A DNA stretch of 9,595 nucleotides, from NCBI GenBank assembly GCA_031283115.1, contig JAITCK010000015.1, forward strand, positions 1-9,595. Direction: 5' to 3'. Numbering within the stretch: position 1 is the stretch's first letter; each line of letters starts with the position of its first letter. A model generated the notes under the pieces. It made no database searches, had not been told where the DNA came from, and saw nothing but the letters and a program-made list of their open reading frames with translations. Both the position numbers and the translations under genes were made by a program. Positions 7,107 to 9,595 of the stretch are shown here, piece by piece. The DNA comes from Cellulomonadaceae bacterium (lineage in GTDB: Bacteria; Actinomycetota; Actinomycetes; Actinomycetales; Cellulomonadaceae).

Positions 7107-8100
7107 ACAGCGCGTCCCCGAATCTGTGCTCAGGCCCAGCCTCGGCGATCAGGTGCGAGCCTGGCTCGCGCACAACAACATCATCGTCTATGTCGCTTTC
7201 ATCGCGGTTTTCATCCTCTTTTCGATCCTGCTGGGCAGCAACTTCACGTCGGTGAATAACGTCCTCAACATTGCCCGGCAGACGGCGATGATCTCGATCA
7301 TGGCCGTGGCCATGACCTTCGTCATCGGGTCTGGACAGATAGACCTGTCGATCGGTTCGATCGCGGCACTGTCCTCGCTGGTGGCCGCCCTCATCCTGCG
7401 CGACACCGGCAACATCCTTCTGGCCCTGGCCTGTGCCCTTGTGCTTGGTGCGGGCATCGGCCTGGTCAACGGGCTGCTGAACACTAAGGCTGGCATCCCG
7501 TCCTTCCTCACCACGCTGGGCATGATGGGCGTGATCCGAGGGTTCGCCATGTGGATCACCAACACTGCGGCCGTGCCGATTCAGAACTCCACCTTCAACA
7601 CCATCTTTGGGATCGGAAACGTCGGCGGCCTGCCGGTGCTGCTCTTGTGGACCGTGGTGTTCGCCGTGGTCGGCTACCTGCTGTTGAACCGGATGCGGTT
7701 CGGTCGGCACACCCTCGCCGTCGGCGGCAACGAGTCCGCCGCGCGCTTCTCCGGCATCAACACCCAGAGCATCAAGATTCGCGTCATGATGATGAGCGGC
7801 CTATTCGCTGCCATCGCAGGTGTCATGTACGCCGCCCGTATGCAGTCGGGCCGATGGACCTTTGGTGAAGGCGACGAATTGTCAGTCATCGCAGCCGTCA
7901 TTCTGGGCGGCACCAGCATGGCCGGTGGCAACGGTACGATCATCGGCGCTGTGGTCGGCTCCATGCTCATGGGCATGATCAACAACGGCCTCGTGCTGGG
8001 TGGCCTCAGCGTCGCCCAACAAACCATCATCCGGGGCGCGATCATCATCCTGGCTACCGCCATCGCCAACCGCTCCAACGCGAAACGTCAGGCCAGTTGA
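7090..8100 (+). CDS. Sugar ABC transporter permease (RbsC type, BPD_transp_2)
   Basis: This 336-residue polytopic membrane protein would form the import channel as a homodimer with the RbsA-type ATPase, because no second permease gene is present. A charged N-terminus (1-30) precedes hydrophobic segments at about 31-49, 66-81, 88-104, 109-131, 139-157, 180-199, 233-249, 264-278, 283-300 and 312-327. Family hallmarks are QIDLSIGS (83-90), AGIPSFLTTLG (134-144), AVGGNESAARFSGI (210-223) and ILGGTSMAGGNGTIIGA (271-287). Ten segments and this length are ordinary for RbsC relatives. It is the last gene of the tight operon. The ROK regulator follows after 27 nt, so readthrough is possible. Confidence 0.95.
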   Translation: MQSKVKQRVPESVLRPSLGDQVRAWLAHNNIIVYVAFIAVFILFSILLGSNFTSVNNVLNIARQTAMISIMAVAMTFVIGSGQIDLSIGSIAALSSLVAALILRDTGNILLALACALVLGAGIGLVNGLLNTKAGIPSFLTTLGMMGVIRGFAMWITNTAAVPIQNSTFNTIFGIGNVGGLPVLLLWTVVFAVVGYLLLNRMRFGRHTLAVGGNESAARFSGINTQSIKIRVMMMSGLFAAIAGVMYAARMQSGRWTFGEGDELSVIAAVILGGTSMAGGNGTIIGAVVGSMLMGMINNGLVLGGLSVAQQTIIRGAIIILATAIANRSNAKRQAS

Positions 8101-8114
8101 CCGCACTGTCGGTG

Positions 8115-8120
8115 TAGGGT
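8115..8120 (+). promoter_or_regulatory. Candidate -10 element of the ROK gene
   Basis: TAGGGT at 8115-8120 fits the actinobacterial TANNNT -10 pattern. It lies 7 nt before the GTG at 8128, the spacing expected if transcription starts at or next to the start codon (leaderless mRNA). TTGACC at 8097-8102 resembles a -35 but is only 12 nt away. AGGG (8116-8119) could instead act as a Shine-Dalgarno site 8 nt before the GTG, so the two readings compete. Confidence 0.35.
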
Positions 8121-8127
8121 CTGAGAT

Positions 8128-9330
8128 GTGATGCTTGGTCCGGTTGTCCCTGCGAGCCATCTCGCAGGCATCCTCTCCGATGGTATTCCGAGATCAATCA
8201 CGGAACTCACTGGGCTGTCCGGGCTGGCTCGATCTACCGTGCGCGAACGGGTGGGTGAACTGGTCTCCATCGACCTGCTCTGCCCTACCGGACAGACCGT
8301 GTCACGGGGTGGACGGCCGACCGCCCTCTTTCAGATCAGGGACGATTCGTGGCTGGTTCTTGCCGTCGACTTGGGAGTGCGGCACTGCCAGGTCGGGGTG
8401 ACAAACATGTTCGGAACCCTCCTTGCCACCCACCGGATGGATATCGACATCGCCGATGGGCCCGACATCATCCTGGCGCTAGTGACCCAGGTGGCTGTCA
8501 ACCTGCTTCAACGCAACGGGATCAGCCCGGACTGCATCCGGGCGGTGGGGGTTGGGCTCCCCGGCCCTGTCGAACACGCCACCGGACGCCCGATTGATCC
8601 ACCGGTTATGCCGGGATGGCATCAGGCGGATGTGCCAGCGGCCTTGCGGTCGCATTTCGGGGTGCCGGTTCTCGTCGACAATGACGTGAACGCCGCCGTG
8701 CTGGGCGAGCGACTGCTCGGCTGGCCGGACTGCTCTGACCTGGTCTACGTCAAGGTCTCGACGGGAATCGGTGCGGGAATCGTGTCACACGGCCAGTTAC
8801 TGCGGGGCGCCCAAGGTGCGGCTGGCGACATCGGTCATGTGTTGCTGCATTCGACGGCCCGCCAGCAGTGCCGGTGTGGTCGGGTGGGCTGCCTTGAAGC
8901 AGCAGCTGGTGGTGACGCGATCGTTCGCACCCTGGCTCAAGAATATGGCCGCGACGTGACCTCTCTGACGGATGTGGTGCGACTCGCTCAGGCAGGGGAC
9001 GCGCAGGTGTCGCAGTTGCTGCGCGAGTCCGGGCGAGCGGTCGGTGATGTGCTCGTCGCAAGCGTCAGCCTGCTCAACCCGTCGACGATTGTGCTCGGCG
9101 GCACGCTCGGCGAACTCGGCGACCACCTGCTCACCGCCGTCCGTGAGACGGTGTACGCGCGAGGGTCTTCCCTGGCCACGAGAGACTTGACGATCACCCG
9201 GTCGAAGGCGGGGGCGGACGCCGCGCTGGTCGGAGCCGGGGTGTTGGGTATCGAACACCTGCTGTCCCGCGAGTACATCCAAGAACGAATCGACCTCGCC
9301 ACCGGCACGCTGAGCATGAACAGGCCGTGA
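8128..9330 (+). CDS. ROK family transcriptional regulator
   Basis: The protein has 400 residues from GTG 8128, or 399 from the adjacent ATG 8131. The N-terminus (about 10-53) is a winged helix-turn-helix with recognition part GLARSTVRERVGEL (32-45). The rest is a ROK sugar-kinase-like fold: GVGLPGP (141-147), DNDVNAA (184-190), STGIGAGIV (211-219), GDIGH (233-237) and zinc motif CRCGRVGCLE (248-257), with His237, Cys248, Cys250 and Cys255 as likely zinc ligands. The phosphate-binding DxGGT of ROK kinases is replaced by DLGVRH (81-86), and the sugar-contacting Glu of ExGH is Asp234. This points to a repressor that senses a sugar rather than a kinase. It lies 27 nt after the transporter genes and probably controls their operon, perhaps through the repeat at 40-68. 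It uses more G-ending codons than the operon genes, suggesting lower expression or a different history. Confidence 0.9.
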   Translation: MMLGPVVPASHLAGILSDGIPRSITELTGLSGLARSTVRERVGELVSIDLLCPTGQTVSRGGRPTALFQIRDDSWLVLAVDLGVRHCQVGVTNMFGTLLATHRMDIDIADGPDIILALVTQVAVNLLQRNGISPDCIRAVGVGLPGPVEHATGRPIDPPVMPGWHQADVPAALRSHFGVPVLVDNDVNAAVLGERLLGWPDCSDLVYVKVSTGIGAGIVSHGQLLRGAQGAAGDIGHVLLHSTARQQCRCGRVGCLEAAAGGDAIVRTLAQEYGRDVTSLTDVVRLAQAGDAQVSQLLRESGRAVGDVLVASVSLLNPSTIVLGGTLGELGDHLLTAVRETVYARGSSLATRDLTITRSKAGADAALVGAGVLGIEHLLSREYIQERIDLATGTLSMNRP

Positions 9331-9355
9331 ACAGCCGTTCCGGCTTGACGGTTGT
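9331..9355 (+). terminator. Weak hairpin after the ROK gene
   Basis: Directly after the stop, ACAGCCG (9331-9337) can pair with CGGTTGT (9349-9355) using one G-U wobble; alternatively AGCCG (9333-9337) pairs with CGGCT (9341-9345) around a three-base loop. There is no U-tract. The position suits a transcript end, but the hairpin is small and the call is tentative. Confidence 0.25.
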
Positions 9356-9477
9356 CAGGTGGGTTCGCTGTCGGGCTGCCAGCGCAAGAGGTCGCCGGGC
9401 TGACAGTCCAGGGCTTGACAGAGGGCGTCGAGGGTGGTGACTTTTGACCACCGGGAGCAGCCAATCTGGTGTGTGAG
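9355..9477 (-). pseudogene. C-terminal remnant of a small XRE/Cro-type HTH protein
   Basis: Read on the minus strand, this frame ends with the segment TLDALCQALDCQPGDLLRW followed by QPDSEPT and a TGA stop (9355-9357). The pattern closely resembles the C-terminal half of small Cro/C1-type helix-turn-helix regulators, in which a LDxLCxALxCQPGDLL stretch follows the DNA-binding helices. Upstream in frame only IGCSRWSKVT and then a proline/histidine-rich stretch (PPPPHQHP) are seen, with none of the expected N-terminal helices, so the gene appears truncated or deleted. The frame has no stop up to the window edge and a GTG at 9507 could start a 50-residue peptide, but that would overlap the start region of the DUF948-like gene. 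It points toward the ROK gene. An intact but very divergent small protein cannot be excluded. Confidence 0.55.
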
Positions 9478-9513
9478 GGGGTGCTGATGCGGCGGGGGAG
9501 GGGACACGACAGG

Positions 9514-9519
9514 TAGGGT
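9514..9519 (+). promoter_or_regulatory. Candidate -10 element of the DUF948-like gene
   Basis: TAGGGT at 9514-9519 lies 6 nt before the ATG at 9526, the distance expected for a leaderless transcript starting at the start codon. No clear -35 lies 16-18 nt upstream, and there is no good Shine-Dalgarno sequence. The same hexamer precedes the ROK gene at 8115. Confidence 0.4.
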
Positions 9520-9525
9520 GCGGGT

Positions 9526-9595
9526 ATGAGTGTTGGGGATGTGGCGGGGCTGATTGCGGCTATCGCGTTTGTGCTGCTGGTGGGGTTTTTGGCTT
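9526..9595 (+). CDS. DUF948-like membrane protein, N-terminal fragment (cut by window edge)
   Basis: Only 23 codons are visible: Met-Ser-Val-Gly-Asp, then a hydrophobic run (AGLIAAIAFVLLVGFLA). This matches the N-terminal membrane anchor of the small DUF948 proteins widespread in actinobacteria, where the gene often sits just upstream of alaS. The function of these proteins is not established. Codons here are G- and T-ending (GTT, GGG, GTG, TTT, TTG), unlike the C-ending preference of the sugar operon, so this is probably the start of a different, core-genome neighbourhood. Identification rests on a short fragment. Confidence 0.65.
   Translation, partial: MSVGDVAGLIAAIAFVLLVGFLA

Noticed and set aside
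8100..8113. ACCG-N6-CGGT inverted repeat before the ROK gene as an autoregulatory operator
   Set aside because: The arms are only 4 bp and GC-rich, expected by chance, and unlike the AT-rich repeat at 40-68.
9415..9420. TTGACA as a -35 element for the DUF948-like gene
   Set aside because: It is a perfect hexamer, but no TANNNT lies 16-18 nt downstream and it is about 100 nt from the start codon; it also falls inside the coding frame of the XRE remnant.
1..9595. tRNA, rRNA, CRISPR array, insertion sequence, known riboswitch or defence system
   Set aside because: I saw no tRNA-like cloverleaf, no regularly spaced repeats, no transposase motifs with terminal inverted repeats, and almost all of the window is filled by the genes listed.

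Overview
The window looks like part of an actinobacterial chromosome. It is GC-rich, the genes prefer C-ending codons, starts include GTG, possible -10 motifs sit immediately upstream of starts, and the right edge opens a gene that resembles the short actinobacterial DUF948 membrane proteins. I cannot name the genus; Propionibacteriaceae or a related family is only a guess.

Positions 1-143 are a non-coding leader with a candidate promoter and a 29-bp inverted-repeat operator candidate. Seven tightly packed + strand genes follow (144-8100) and look like one sugar uptake and catabolism operon: an IolE-like TIM-barrel sugar isomerase/dehydratase; a Gfo/Idh/MocA dehydrogenase; a second TIM-barrel isomerase/epimerase; a lipoprotein sugar-binding protein; a second Gfo/Idh/MocA dehydrogenase paralogous to the first; a double-NBD RbsA-type ATPase; and an RbsC-type permease. 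A ROK-family regulator with an N-terminal winged helix follows 27 nt later on the same strand (8128-9330). A strong stem-loop lies between the binding-protein gene and the second dehydrogenase.

From 9331 the DNA changes character and becomes G-rich on the + strand. It holds a minus-strand remnant of a small XRE-type regulator and then the start of the DUF948-like gene, cut by the window edge.

Working model: the ABC system imports a non-phosphorylated sugar or sugar derivative. Two NAD(P)-dependent dehydrogenases and two metal-dependent TIM-barrel enzymes then rework it, and the ROK protein represses the operon until a sugar ligand appears. The set of two dehydrogenases, two TIM-barrel enzymes and a sugar ABC importer matches the published levoglucosan (lgdA/B1/B2/C) oxidation-elimination-hydration-reduction pathway, and more broadly 3-keto-glycoside pathways. 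It fits these better than complete myo-inositol catabolism, because no other iol genes are present. The substrate cannot be fixed from sequence alone.
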